Origin: Streptomyces cyaneochromogenes
GTDB lineage: Bacteria; Actinomycetota; Actinomycetes; Streptomycetales; Streptomycetaceae
Direction of reading: 5' to 3'
Assembly: GCF_003963535.1 (NCBI RefSeq)
Contig: NZ_CP034539.1
Span: 2,480,001 to 2,544,000, forward strand
Length of the DNA: 64,000 nucleotides
The notes beneath the pieces were generated by a model, which was not told the DNA's origin, ran no database searches, and saw only the letters and a program-made list of their open reading frames with translations. Below, one piece after another: positions 40,314 to 51,073 of this stretch; within the stretch, counting starts at the first letter, position 1; every line of letters begins with the position of its first letter. A program made the position numbers and the translations under genes.

Positions 40314-42632
40314 ATGCGAGCCACCCTGCGCTGGGCGCACTCCGATCTGCGGACACACCGCGGCGAGGCGCTGTTCCTCGTGCTGGCCACGGCCGGGATC
40401 GTCGTGTCGCTGCTGCTGGCCACGGCGCTCTTCGGCTACGCCACCAACCCCTGGCAGCGCGTCTTCACCCAGGCACGCGGTGCGCACGTCTGGCTGCACA
40501 CCGGCCCCTCGGCCGACACCGGGAAGCTGGCCGAACTCGACGGCGTCGAGTCCGTCGCGGGCCCCTATCCCACCGCCTCCACCACCCTCGCCGCGCGCGG
40601 CACCCGCGCCTCCGTCGAGCTGCGCGGCACCTCCGAACGCCCCACCGTCGGCCGCCCGCTGCTGACCTCCGGCCGCTGGCTGGATCCCGCGACCCCCGAC
40701 GGCGTCGTCCTGGAGACCCGCCTGGCCCGCGCCCTCCTGGCCGCACCCGGCGACACTCTCACCCTGCCCGCCGACGGCACCGGCACCGACCTCGGGACCG
40801 CCACCGGCACGCCCCGGACCCTGACCGTCCTCGGCATCGCCGACAGCGCCGAGCCGCGCTACCGGGCGGGAGAGCAGCCGGGGCTCGTCTGGGCGTCGCC
40901 GTCCGCCGTACGCGACCCGGGCGGCGAGGTGATCGGGCTGCGCCTGACGGACCCCGAGGACACCGACTACGCCGTGCAGCGCGCCGTGACCGTGCTGGGC
41001 GCCGGCGCGGTCAGCGAGGTCTCCACCTGGAAGCAGGCCCGCTCCGAGGCGCAGGGCGACAACCGGCTGCTCGGGCAGGTGCTGGGCCTGTTCGGGCTGG
41101 GCGCGCTGGTCGCGGCCGGACTCGCCGTGCACGGCGCGATCGGCACCCGGATCCGCGGCCATCTGCGGGACATCTCGGTGCTGAAGGCGATCGGCTTCAC
41201 CCCGGGCCAGGTGGTCCGCGTCTTCCTGCTCCAGCACCTCGCCTACGCACTCCTGGGCGCCGTGGCCGCGGCGTCCGTCATCCAGGCCCTGGGCAGCCGT
41301 GTCCCGGGCCGGCTCGGGGACGCGGTCGGGGTGTGGCAGGGGCTGCCCGGAAACACCGTGGCCCTGTTCGTGGTGCCGGTGGGCGCGGTGCTGCTCATCG
41401 GCGCGACCACGGGGCTCGCGGCGTGGCGTGCGGGGCGGGTGCCTCCGGTTCCGGTGCCACGGCCCGCGGCCCCGCTCGGCGGGCGGCTCTCGGGCGCGGC
41501 CCGGCAGGCGCTCGGGCTGCGGCTGCCGCCCGCGCTGGTGCTGGGCTGGCACCGGGCCTTCACGCGCCGTCCGCGGTCGCTGGCCACGGTCGCCCGGCTC
41601 GCGCTGCCCCTGCTGCTGATCGTGGTGGCGATGAGCGCGTGGACCACCATCGACCGCTTCGACAGCAGGCCCGACCGGATGGGCCTGCCGACGGCCCTGA
41701 CCGCCCGCGCCGACTCGGGCCTGGCCGACCCGGACGCCCGTACGCTGCTGGAACGCGACCGACAGGTCGCCGCCGCATACCCGGGCGTCGAGGTGGCCGC
41801 GCTGGTCCCGGGCCAGACGGCCACCATCGCTCTGCGCGGCCTCGGCACCCACCAGGACCCCTACCCGTACGCCCTCGCCGAGGGCCGCGCACCCCAGGGT
41901 CGCGACGAGGCGGTGGCCGGGCAGGGGCTGCTCGACCTGCTGGACGTCCAGGTGGGCGACTGGGTCCGCATGACCGTCGGCGACCAGCCGCAGATCCTGC
42001 ACCTCGTCGGCCGCAGCATCGAGCCGGAGAACGCCGGCCGGGTCATCTCCACGTCCCTCGACACCCTCCGCGAGAACGACCCGGACCTCGGCCCCACCCT
42101 CTACGAGCTGCGGCTCCGTCCCGGCGCGGACCCGCAACAGGTCGCCGACCGCCTGGCCACCGCCGGCCACGGACGCCTGGACGTGCACGCCGTCCCGAAC
42201 CCCGCCGACGGCCTCTCCCCGCTGCGCGGCGTGGTCGTGGGCCTGATCGTGGTCCTGGCCCTCATCGGCCTCATCGAACTGCTGACGGCGATCGGCGGCA
42301 CCGTCCGCGAGAGCGAGCGCGACCTGCTGGCCCTCAAGGCCATCGGCCTCTCCCCGCGCCAGATCACCGCGATCACCGTCGTGTCCACGACCTGCACCGC
42401 CCTGGCCGCGGTCGTCATCGGTACGGCCCTGGGCACACCCCTCGCCCACTGGCTGATCGACGCCCAGGGCAGATCGAGCGGCATCGGCGCCGGGATCGCC
42501 CAGGGCCCCTCCCCCGCTCTCCTGCTCCTCTTCGGCGCCGCGGCGGTCACGGGAGCGGCCGCCCTGGCCGCCGTCCCCGCCTCCCGCGCGGCCCGCCGCC
42601 GACTCGCGGACACACTGAGCGCGGTCGCCTGA
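40314..42632 (+). CDS. FtsX/MacB-family ABC permease
   Basis: This 772-residue protein has two FtsX-type units. The first helix is at about residues 18-42, followed by a large outer domain. Helices at about 262-285, 308-330 and 345-368 form the first FtsX core, with LKAIGFTPGQVVRVFL as coupling segment. A second block has one helix near 430, another outer domain, and three C-terminal helices with LKAIGLSPRQITAITV. Together with the preceding ATPase it forms a mechanotransmitter or exporter, perhaps of peptides, antibiotics or lipids. Confidence 0.9.
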   Translation: MRATLRWAHSDLRTHRGEALFLVLATAGIVVSLLLATALFGYATNPWQRVFTQARGAHVWLHTGPSADTGKLAELDGVESVAGPYPTASTTLAARGTRASVELRGTSERPTVGRPLLTSGRWLDPATPDGVVLETRLARALLAAPGDTLTLPADGTGTDLGTATGTPRTLTVLGIADSAEPRYRAGEQPGLVWASPSAVRDPGGEVIGLRLTDPEDTDYAVQRAVTVLGAGAVSEVSTWKQARSEAQGDNRLLGQVLGLFGLGALVAAGLAVHGAIGTRIRGHLRDISVLKAIGFTPGQVVRVFLLQHLAYALLGAVAAASVIQALGSRVPGRLGDAVGVWQGLPGNTVALFVVPVGAVLLIGATTGLAAWRAGRVPPVPVPRPAAPLGGRLSGAARQALGLRLPPALVLGWHRAFTRRPRSLATVARLALPLLLIVVAMSAWTTIDRFDSRPDRMGLPTALTARADSGLADPDARTLLERDRQVAAAYPGVEVAALVPGQTATIALRGLGTHQDPYPYALAEGRAPQGRDEAVAGQGLLDLLDVQVGDWVRMTVGDQPQILHLVGRSIEPENAGRVISTSLDTLRENDPDLGPTLYELRLRPGADPQQVADRLATAGHGRLDVHAVPNPADGLSPLRGVVVGLIVVLALIGLIELLTAIGGTVRESERDLLALKAIGLSPRQITAITVVSTTCTALAAVVIGTALGTPLAHWLIDAQGRSSGIGAGIAQGPSPALLLLFGAAAVTGAAALAAVPASRAARRRLADTLSAVA

Positions 42633-42663
42633 GCCAGCGGCCGGGCGGACGCGTTTCGGGCGG

Positions 42664-43590
<927 letters not shown>

Positions 43591-43681
43591 CTTGCACTCC
43601 CCCGAGTGATCGTGACCATGATCAACGAGGGAGTCTACGGGAAGCGGACGACCATGCGCCGCCCGCCACCGGCGTCCCCGG

Positions 43682-45337
43682 TCACTGCCGGCCGCGCAGC
43701 TCCCGGTACTTGGCGACGAGCGCCTTCGTCGACGCGTCCAGACCCTGCACCTCGGCGCCCTCGGTCAGCGCGGGCTCGACACGCTTGGCGAGGACCTTGC
43801 CGAGCTCGACGCCCCACTGGTCGAAGGAGTCGATGTTCCACACCGCGCCCTGCACGAACACCTTGTGCTCGTACAACGCGATCAGCTGTCCGAGCACCGA
43901 CGGGGTCAGCTCGCGCGCGAGGATCGTGGTCGTCGGGTGGTTGCCCTTGAACGTCTTGTGGGCCACCAGCTCCTCCGGCACCCCCTCACCACGCACCTCG
44001 TCAGGCGTCTTGCCGAACGCCAGCGCCTGCGTCTGGGCGAAGAAGTTCGCCATCAACAGGTCGTGCTGCGCCTTGAGCTCGTCACTCATCTCGGCGACCG
44101 GCTCGGCGAAGCCGATGAAGTCCGCCGGGATCAGCTTGGTGCCCTGGTGAATCAACTGGTAGTAGGCGTGCTGCCCGTTGGTCCCCGGTGTGCCCCACAC
44201 GACCGGCCCGGTCTGCCAGTCGACCTCCCGCCCGTCCCGGCCGACGTACTTGCCGTTGGACTCCATGTCCAGCTGCTGCAGATACGCCGTGAACTTCGAC
44301 AGGTAGTGGCTGTACGGCAGCACCGCGTGCGACTGGGCGTCGTGGAAGTTGCCGTACCAGATGCCCAACAGGCCCAGCAGCAGCGGCACGTTGGCCTCGG
44401 CGGGCGCGGTGCGGAAGTGCTCGTCGACGGTCCGGAAGCCGTCGAGCATCTCCCGGAAGCGGTCCGGACCGATGGCGATCATCAGCGAGAGCCCGATGGC
44501 CGAGTCGTACGAGTAGCGTCCGCCGACCCAGTCCCAGAACTCGAACATGTTCGCCGTGTCGATACCGAAGTCGGCGACCTTCCCGGCGTTCGTCGACAGG
44601 GCGACGAAGTGCTTGGCGACCGCCTCCTGACCCGCCTTCAGCTCGCCCAGCAGCCAGTTGCGCGCCGACGTCGCGTTGGTGATCGTCTCGATCGTCGTGA
44701 ACGTCTTGGAGGCGATGACGAACAGCGTCTCGGCGGCGTCCAGATCACGGACGGCCTCGTGCAGGTCGGCACCGTCGACGTTCGACACGAAGCGGACCGT
44801 GAGGTCGCGGTCGGTGTAGCTGCGCAGCACCTCGTACGCCATGGCCGGCCCGAGGTCCGAGCCGCCGATGCCGACGTTGACGACATTCCTGATGCGCTTG
44901 CCGGTGTGGCCGGTCCAGGCGCCGGAGCGGACCCGCTCGGCGAAGCCGGCCATCCTGTCGAGGACGGTGTGCACAGCCGGGACGACGTTCTCCCCGTCGA
45001 CCTCGATCACCGCGTCACGCGGCGCGCGCAGCGCGGTGTGCAGCACCGCGCGGTCCTCGGTGGTGTTGATCTTCTCGCCGCGGAACATGGCGTCCCGCAA
45101 CCCGAACACGTCCGTGGCGGCGGCCAGCTCGCGCAGCAGCCGCAGTGTCTCGTCGGTGACCAGGTGCTTGGAGTAGTCGATGTGCAGGTCGCCGACCTGC
45201 AGCGTGTACCCCGCACCGCGGCCCGGGTCGGTGGCGAACAGCTCCCGCAGCCGCACCTCGCCCAGCTCCTCGCGGTGCTTGGCCAGCGCGGTCCACTCGG
45301 GCGTCCGGTTGAGCCTGGTACGGCCGTCTGCGTTCAT
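43682..45337 (-). CDS. pgi: glucose-6-phosphate isomerase
   Basis: This 551-residue enzyme interconverts glucose-6-phosphate and fructose-6-phosphate, linking glycolysis with the pentose phosphate genes at 25-32 kb. Family signatures are [14 protein letters not shown] and [20 protein letters not shown] (with the catalytic histidine/glutamate area), and the phosphate site is near [14 protein letters not shown]. Length is normal for the long bacterial form. It is a single gene; ATG at 45337. Confidence 0.95.
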   Translation of the reverse strand: MNADGRTRLNRTPEWTALAKHREELGEVRLRELFATDPGRGAGYTLQVGDLHIDYSKHLVTDETLRLLRELAAATDVFGLRDAMFRGEKINTTEDRAVLHTALRAPRDAVIEVDGENVVPAVHTVLDRMAGFAERVRSGAWTGHTGKRIRNVVNVGIGGSDLGPAMAYEVLRSYTDRDLTVRFVSNVDGADLHEAVRDLDAAETLFVIASKTFTTIETITNATSARNWLLGELKAGQEAVAKHFVALSTNAGKVADFGIDTANMFEFWDWVGGRYSYDSAIGLSLMIAIGPDRFREMLDGFRTVDEHFRTAPAEANVPLLLGLLGIWYGNFHDAQSHAVLPYSHYLSKFTAYLQQLDMESNGKYVGRDGREVDWQTGPVVWGTPGTNGQHAYYQLIHQGTKLIPADFIGFAEPVAEMSDELKAQHDLLMANFFAQTQALAFGKTPDEVRGEGVPEELVAHKTFKGNHPTTTILARELTPSVLGQLIALYEHKVFVQGAVWNIDSFDQWGVELGKVLAKRVEPALTEGAEVQGLDASTKALVAKYRELRGRQ

Positions 45338-45389
45338 GTCCGACTTCAGCCTTCTTTCGTGCCTGTCCCAGCTGTTCCAACCTAATTGA

Positions 45390-46658
45390 TCAGCGCGGGG
45401 CGTGACCCGTCACGGCGTCGTCCTCCGGCGCAACAACAGGTACGTCCACCTTGCGCGTCGGTATCAACGAGGTGACGGCGAGGGCGAACAGCACCGCGGT
45501 CAGCAGGGCGGGCGCGTTGAGCCCGAACGCCCCGGCCACGGCACCGCCGAGCAGCGCACCGAGCGGGGCACCGGCTGTCGAGGCCGTGCGGAAGGACGAG
45601 GCGATGCGGCCCACCATGGCGTCGGGGCTGCGCTGCTGCATGAGCGTCACCTGGTTGACGTTCCACACCATGCCCATGGCGCCGAGCAGTGCCATGGCCA
45701 CCAGGAGGGCCGGCAGGTGTCTGACGGTCCCCGCGAGCAGCAGCGACGCCGTCTGGACGGTCCCGGCGAGCAGCAGCGCCGCCACCCTTCCGGCCTTGCG
45801 CGCGATCCGCTGGGCCGCGAACCCCCCGGCCAGGCTGCCGGCCGCGTACGCCGTCATCGCAGCCGCGTACGCCGCGTCTCCCCCGTGCAGCCAGCGCGTC
45901 ACGTGCAGCACCAGGGTGGCGATCAGGGCCCCCATACCGATGTTGCAGAGCAGCGTGGCCACGCAGACCGACCGCAGTGCCCGGTCCCGCCACAGGACGC
46001 GCAGCCCCTCGCCGATCTCGGCCCGCAGAGTGCTGCCCGCCGGGCGGGGCCCTCGCTCGGGCGGCCGTACCCGCAGGGAGGCCACCAGGGCGGCGGCCAG
46101 CAGATAGGTGCCCGCGTCGGCCGCGAACGGCATGGCGGCCCCCGCCGTGAGCAGCAGCGGTACGAACGGGCCCGCCAGCAGGCCGCCCGCGAGCTGTTGG
46201 CCGGTCATCAGCCGGGCGTTGGCACTGCCCAGGGCCTCGCGGTCCACCAGGGACGGAAGCAGGGCGGTGGACGCGTTGTCGAACAGCGTCTGGAGTGTGG
46301 TCAGTGAGAAAGCGAGCGCCAGCAGCAGGGGGATCGACGCGTGCCCGAGTCCGACGGCGAGGGCGAATCCGGCGACGAGCAGCCCTCGTACGAGATCGAC
46401 CGCCCACATCGCGCGCCGTTGGTCCACCCGGTCCGCCACGGCTCCGCCGAGCAGCCCGAACAGCAGCCAGGGCACATAGCCGCAGGCGGTGACCGAGGCG
46501 ATGATCAGGGGATCGTCCGTGAGCTGCACGGCGAGCAGCGGCAGCGCGGTCGTACGCAGCGCGTCTCCGAGCCGCGAGACCACGGCTGCGGTCCACAACC
46601 GCCCGAACCCACCGCGCCATGCGGGCGCACGCAGTCCTGCCGCCTCAGCCGTCGTCAC
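45390..46658 (-). CDS. MFS transporter, likely drug exporter
   Basis: This 422-residue membrane protein has about 12 predicted helices. The loop after helix 2 reads [22 protein letters not shown], the MFS motif A region typical of the actinobacterial macrolide-efflux-like group. The GTG start follows GAGGGGGA. A short inverted repeat ATCGAT-N7-ATCGAT lies about 20 bp upstream of the start. Pgi follows 52 bp away but is probably a separate unit. The substrate is unknown. Confidence 0.85.
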   Translation of the reverse strand: MTTAEAAGLRAPAWRGGFGRLWTAAVVSRLGDALRTTALPLLAVQLTDDPLIIASVTACGYVPWLLFGLLGGAVADRVDQRRAMWAVDLVRGLLVAGFALAVGLGHASIPLLLALAFSLTTLQTLFDNASTALLPSLVDREALGSANARLMTGQQLAGGLLAGPFVPLLLTAGAAMPFAADAGTYLLAAALVASLRVRPPERGPRPAGSTLRAEIGEGLRVLWRDRALRSVCVATLLCNIGMGALIATLVLHVTRWLHGGDAAYAAAMTAYAAGSLAGGFAAQRIARKAGRVAALLLAGTVQTASLLLAGTVRHLPALLVAMALLGAMGMVWNVNQVTLMQQRSPDAMVGRIASSFRTASTAGAPLGALLGGAVAGAFGLNAPALLTAVLFALAVTSLIPTRKVDVPVVAPEDDAVTGHAPR

Positions 46659-46676
46659 CAGTCCCCCTCACGGTCC

Positions 46677-46695
46677 ATCGATGCGAAAGATCGAT
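46677..46695. promoter_or_regulatory. ATCGAT-N7-ATCGAT repeat before the MFS gene
   Basis: Two ATCGAT boxes flank GCGAAAG, about 20-37 bp upstream of the MFS exporter start. The position and symmetry suit an operator for a local regulator, but none is encoded next to it. Confidence 0.4.
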
Positions 46696-46763
46696 ACACG
46701 AACCGTAGAGGGCGCCACTGACAATCGGTCCGCGAGCGGCGCGGCCCTGTGCCTCAAACGGGT

Positions 46764-46793
46764 CCGGCCAGGCGCCCGCGGGCACCTGGCCGG
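46764..46793 (-). terminator. hairpin after the rbpA paralogue
   Basis: CCGGCCAGG and CCTGGCCGG pair around an inner GCCCGCGGGC, making an almost continuous stem. It starts about 11 bp downstream of the rbpA-like stop codon. No T-run follows. Confidence 0.65.
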
Positions 46794-46803
46794 TCCTCAA
46801 CTC

Positions 46804-47139
46804 CTAGATCTCGCCCCGGAGTTTGGCGAGCGCCTCGGCGAGGATCGCCTCGCCGTCCGCATCGCTGCGCCGTTCCCGTACATACGCCAGGTGCGTCTTG
46901 TAGGGCTCGGTTCGCGGCGGGTCCGGCGGGTTGTCCCGGTCCTGTCCGGCGGGGAAACCACAGCGCGGGCAGTCCCAGGTCTCGGGAACCTGCGCGTCGC
47001 TGGCGAAGCTGGGCTGCGTCTCGTGCCCGTTGGAGCACCAGAAGGAGATGCGCAGACGCGGCGCGGACTCGCCACGCTCGGCCTCGCCCATCGGCCCCGC
47101 CCCGACCCGGCTTCCTCGGATCGCGTTGCCACTTGCCAC
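46804..47139 (-). CDS. RNA polymerase-binding protein RbpA family
   Basis: This 111-residue protein has an N-terminal tail (MASGNAIRGSRVGAG), then a zinc-binding core with C35, H39, C57 and C60 (FWCSNGHETQP and WDCPRCG), and the sigma-interaction domain (RTEPYKTHLAYVRERRSDAD). RbpA stabilises the open complex with the principal sigma factor and is specific to actinobacteria. From memory the well-studied S. coelicolor RbpA (SCO1421) has a different sequence, so this is probably the second paralogue. It has its own promoter and terminator. Confidence 0.85.
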   Translation of the reverse strand: MASGNAIRGSRVGAGPMGEAERGESAPRLRISFWCSNGHETQPSFASDAQVPETWDCPRCGFPAGQDRDNPPDPPRTEPYKTHLAYVRERRSDADGEAILAEALAKLRGEI

Positions 47140-47205
47140 GGTCGTAACTCCCTGCGTGATGGTGCCGCAAAGCGAGTCGGCGTTTCGCTTCGCTGCGAGC
47201 GCCTC

Positions 47206-47234
47206 AGTCTACGTAAGGCCCAACGCGCGTCCAG
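47206..47234 (-). promoter_or_regulatory. putative rbpA-paralogue promoter
   Basis: Towards the gene, CTGGAC (47234-47229) and TAGACT (47211-47206) are separated by 17 bases, a good match to HrdB-type promoters. The predicted leader is about 60 bases. Confidence 0.5.
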
Positions 47235-47270
47235 TGATTCGAGTTACATAGCCCTTACACCAAGACGCAA

Positions 47271-47315
47271 GCCCCATGATAGGCCGCGCTCAGCTGCGCG
47301 TACCGAACATGGGGC
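47271..47315 (-). terminator. possible terminator after secG
   Basis: GCCCCATG and CATGGGGC are exact inverted copies 29 bases apart, with a small CGCGC/GCGCG hairpin in the loop. It lies just after the secG stop codon. The long loop makes it a weak candidate. Confidence 0.35.
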
Positions 47316-47340
47316 CTTACGTACGGATTGTGCGTGCCGG

Positions 47341-47577
47341 TCAGTTGTTCACCTTCATCAGGATGCCGAGCACGACAATGCACGCGAACCACAGCAGACC
47401 GACCACCACGGTGATCCGGTCGAGGTTGCGCTCGGCGACCGAGGAGCCGCCGACGGACGACTGCATGCCGCCACCGAACATGTCGGAGAGGCCGCCGCCC
47501 TTCCCCTTGTGCATCAGCACCAGCAGCATCAGCAGCAGGCTGAAGACGATCAGGGCGATGGAGAACCCCAGAACCAC
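47341..47577 (-). CDS. secG: preprotein translocase subunit SecG
   Basis: This 78-residue protein has two transmembrane helices (VVLGFSIALIVFSLLLMLLV and ITVVVGLLWFACIVVLGILM) joined by the conserved KGKGGGLSDMFGGG loop. SecG assists SecYEG in protein export. The GTG at 47577 gives the usual length; the 26 extra codons of the longer frame are not SecG-like. It follows tpiA, as in many actinobacteria, behind a structured 123-bp gap. Confidence 0.92.
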   Translation of the reverse strand: MVLGFSIALIVFSLLLMLLVLMHKGKGGGLSDMFGGGMQSSVGGSSVAERNLDRITVVVGLLWFACIVVLGILMKVNN

Positions 47578-47610
47578 GGCTGGACCAACTTCCTCGGATT
47601 CGGATGACGA

Positions 47611-47668
47611 CGGGGGTCGAAGCTCTTTCTTGTGAGCCTCATGCTCACTTTCCAAGCCCCGACCCCCG
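47611..47668 (-). repeat. nested inverted repeats between tpiA and secG
   Basis: The outer arms CGGGGGTCG (47611-47619) and CGACCCCCG (47660-47668) are exact. Inside, GTGAGC-CTCAT-GCTCAC (47632-47648) makes a second hairpin. On the mRNA this forms a long branched stem just before secG, either the tpiA terminator or a leader structure. Confidence 0.6.
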
Positions 47669-47700
47669 CAAGGGTACGACGAATCGCCGTTACCGCATAC

Positions 47701-48477
47701 TCACTGGTCGCGGAACCGCACGATCTTGACGAACTCGTCGGCGTCCAGCGAAGCACCGCCGACGAGAGCGCCGTCGATGTCGGCCTTGGCCATGATCTCC
47801 GCGACGTTGCCGGACTTGACCGAGCCGCCGTACTGGATACGGACCTTGTCGGCCACGTCCTGCGAGTACAGCTCGGCGAGCTTGCCGCGGATGGCGGCGC
47901 AGACCTCCTGCGCGTCATCGGCGCCGCAGACCTTGCCGGTGCCGATGGCCCAGACGGGCTCGTAGGCGATCACGATGGTCTCGGCCTGCTCGGCCGGGAG
48001 GTCCTTCAGACCGCCCTCGACCTGGGCAAGCGTGTGCGGGACGGCGTTGCCGGCCTCGCGGACGTCCAGCTCCTCGCCGACGCACATGATCGGCGTGAGG
48101 CCGTGCTTGTAGGCGGCCTTGACCTTGGCGTTGACGATCTCGTCGGTCTCGGCGTGGTACTGGCGGCGCTCGGAGTGGCCGATCGCCACGTACGTGCACT
48201 TCAGCTTGGCCAGCATCGGGCCGGAGATCTCGCCGGTGTAGGCGCCGGAGTCCTGCGCCGAGATGTCCTGGGCGCCGTACTTGATCTTCAGCTTGTCGCC
48301 GTCGACCAGGGTCTGCACGGAGCGCAGGTCGGTGAAGGGCGGCAGGACGGCGACCTCGACGGCGTCGTAGTCCTTGTCGGCCAGGGCGAAGGCGAGCTTC
48401 TGGACGTGGGCGATGGCCTCGAGGTGGTTGAGGTTCATCTTCCAGTTGCCCGCCATCAGCGGCGTGCGCGTGCTCAT
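47701..48477 (-). CDS. tpiA: triosephosphate isomerase
   Basis: This 258-residue TIM-barrel enzyme interconverts dihydroxyacetone phosphate and glyceraldehyde-3-phosphate. Catalytic residues are N11 and K13 (GNWKMN), H101 (AIGHSERR) and E173 ([12 protein letters not shown]). It starts 5 bp after pgk, so the two are translated together. Length and motifs are fully normal. Confidence 0.96.
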   Translation of the reverse strand: MSTRTPLMAGNWKMNLNHLEAIAHVQKLAFALADKDYDAVEVAVLPPFTDLRSVQTLVDGDKLKIKYGAQDISAQDSGAYTGEISGPMLAKLKCTYVAIGHSERRQYHAETDEIVNAKVKAAYKHGLTPIMCVGEELDVREAGNAVPHTLAQVEGGLKDLPAEQAETIVIAYEPVWAIGTGKVCGADDAQEVCAAIRGKLAELYSQDVADKVRIQYGGSVKSGNVAEIMAKADIDGALVGGASLDADEFVKIVRFRDQ

Positions 48478-48482
48478 CAGGG

Positions 48483-49694
48483 TCAGTCCTCCAGTGCGGC
48501 GAGGCCGGGGAGCGTCTTGCCCTCGAGGTATTCGAGGGAGGCGCCGCCACCGGTCGAGATGTGGCCGAATGCGGTCTCGTCGAAGCCCAGGGTGCGGACG
48601 GCCGCGGCGGAGTCGCCACCGCCGACCACGGTGAAGCCCTTGGACTCGACGAGGGCCTGGGCGACCGCCTTGGTGCCCTCGGCGTAGTCGGGGTGCTCGA
48701 AGACGCCCATGGGGCCGTTCCAGAAGACGGTGGCGGCGTCGGCGAGCTTCGAGGCGTACAGCTTGCGGGTCTCGGGACCGATGTCCAGACCCTCCTGGTC
48801 GGCGGGGATGGCGTCCGCGGCGACGGTCGTGGGGTTGGCCGGGGCCTTGGTCTTCAGGTCCGGGAACTCGGTGGCGACCAGGACGTCGACCGGCAGGACC
48901 AGCTCGACGCCGGTCTTCTCCGCGCGCTCGATGTACTCCTGCACGGCCGGGATCTGGTCCTCCTGGAGGAGGGAGATGCCGACCTCGTAGCCCTTGGCCT
49001 TGAGGAAGGTGTACGCCATGCCGCCGCCGATGAGCAGCCGGTCTGCCTTGCCGAGGAGCTGGTCGATCACGGCGAGCTTGTCGGAGACCTTGGCGCCGCC
49101 GAGCGCGACGACGTACGGCCGCTTGACGTCCTCGGTGAGCTTCTTGAGGACGGCGACCTCGCCCGCGATGAGGTAGCCCGCGTAGTGCGGCAGCTTGCCC
49201 GGGAGGTCGTACACGGACGCGTGCTTGCGGTGCACCGCACCGAAACCGTCACCGACGTAGACGTCGGCGAGGGCGGCCAGCTGGTCGGCGAAGGCGCCGC
49301 GCTCGGCGTCGTCCTTGCTCGTCTCGCCGGCGTTGAAGCGGAGGTTCTCGACGACCGCGACCTGCCCGTCGGCGAGGCCCGCGACCGTGGACGTGGCGGA
49401 CTCGCCGACCGTGTCGGTCGCGAACGCGACGTCGCCACCGAGGAGTTCACCCAGGCGCGCGGCGGCGGGCGCGAGGGAGAAGGCCGGGTCCGGAGCGCCC
49501 TTGGGGCGGCCCAGGTGGGAGGCGACGACGACACGGGCGCCCGCCTCGGCCAGCGCCTTGACGGTGGGCAGCACGGCGCGGATACGGCCGTCGTCGGTGA
49601 TGGTGGTGCCGTCCAGCGGCACGTTCAGGTCGGCGCGGACGAAGACCCGCTGGCCGGCGACGCCTTCGGAGAGAAGTTCGTCGATCGTCTTCAT
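48483..49694 (-). CDS. pgk: phosphoglycerate kinase
   Basis: This 403-residue enzyme transfers phosphate from 1,3-bisphosphoglycerate to ADP. Signatures are [12 protein letters not shown] near the start and, at the C-terminal nucleotide side, [17 protein letters not shown] and [13 protein letters not shown]. The ATG at 49694 with AGGAG upstream was chosen over a longer frame that would run into the hairpin region. It is second in gap-pgk-tpiA(-secG), with a hairpin and a palindrome between gap and pgk. Confidence 0.96.
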   Translation of the reverse strand: MKTIDELLSEGVAGQRVFVRADLNVPLDGTTITDDGRIRAVLPTVKALAEAGARVVVASHLGRPKGAPDPAFSLAPAAARLGELLGGDVAFATDTVGESATSTVAGLADGQVAVVENLRFNAGETSKDDAERGAFADQLAALADVYVGDGFGAVHRKHASVYDLPGKLPHYAGYLIAGEVAVLKKLTEDVKRPYVVALGGAKVSDKLAVIDQLLGKADRLLIGGGMAYTFLKAKGYEVGISLLQEDQIPAVQEYIERAEKTGVELVLPVDVLVATEFPDLKTKAPANPTTVAADAIPADQEGLDIGPETRKLYASKLADAATVFWNGPMGVFEHPDYAEGTKAVAQALVESKGFTVVGGGDSAAAVRTLGFDETAFGHISTGGGASLEYLEGKTLPGLAALED

Positions 49695-49740
49695 GTAGGG
49701 GACTCCTGGGAAGGGCTCGTGATCGCTCGGAAACGCTCGT

Positions 49741-49758
49741 GATCCAACAGGTTGGATC
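49741..49758. promoter_or_regulatory. palindrome upstream of pgk
   Basis: GATCCAACAGGTTGGATC is a perfect 8-2-8 inverted repeat 47 bp before the pgk start. The decamer GCTCGTGATC is repeated at 49715 and 49735 beside it. It looks like an operator for an internal pgk promoter. Confidence 0.5.
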
Positions 49759-49763
49759 CGCAC

Positions 49764-49815
49764 GTGAGTCAGGGCTCGGGCGACGCGTCCCTGCGCCGCC
49801 CGAGCCCTGACTCAC
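49764..49815 (-). terminator. very stable hairpin between gap and pgk
   Basis: A perfect 19-bp stem (GTGAGTCAGGGCTCGGGCG and its complement at 49797-49815) closes a 14-base loop. It begins 22 bp after the gap stop codon. Being inside an operon it may partly terminate, or protect the gap mRNA 3' end so that gap is made in excess of pgk-tpiA. Confidence 0.8.
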
Positions 49816-49836
49816 ATCATGTGCTCGCTCTGGATA

Positions 49837-50922
<1,086 letters not shown>

Positions 50923-50946
50923 CTACCTCTCTGAGGCCGCCGCGGT

Positions 50947-50960
50947 GACATCCAGATGTC
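50947..50960. promoter_or_regulatory. inverted repeat in the gap promoter region
   Basis: GACATC-CA-GATGTC is a perfect 6-2-6 palindrome about 105 bp before the gap start. A -10 like TAGGGT lies between it and the gene. It is a candidate operator, regulator unknown. Confidence 0.4.
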
Positions 50961-51073
50961 CCATACACGGCACGGCGGCCCGTACCCGCCAGTAGGGGTA
51001 CGGACCGCCCTGCTTTGAAGCCCGGATCACTCGATTCGGTCACTGTGTGTCGCGCACAGTTGACCTCGGCGTG

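Noticed and set aside
39234..42449. 1071-codon minus-strand open frame opposite the PadR-ABC operon
   Set aside because: The plus-strand genes have clear motifs; the antisense frame is His/Arg/Gly-rich, a typical artefact of GC-rich third positions.
47262..47340. Possible tRNA or riboswitch after secG
   Set aside because: Only a weak long-loop hairpin is present; no cloverleaf arms or conserved T-loop sequence are seen.
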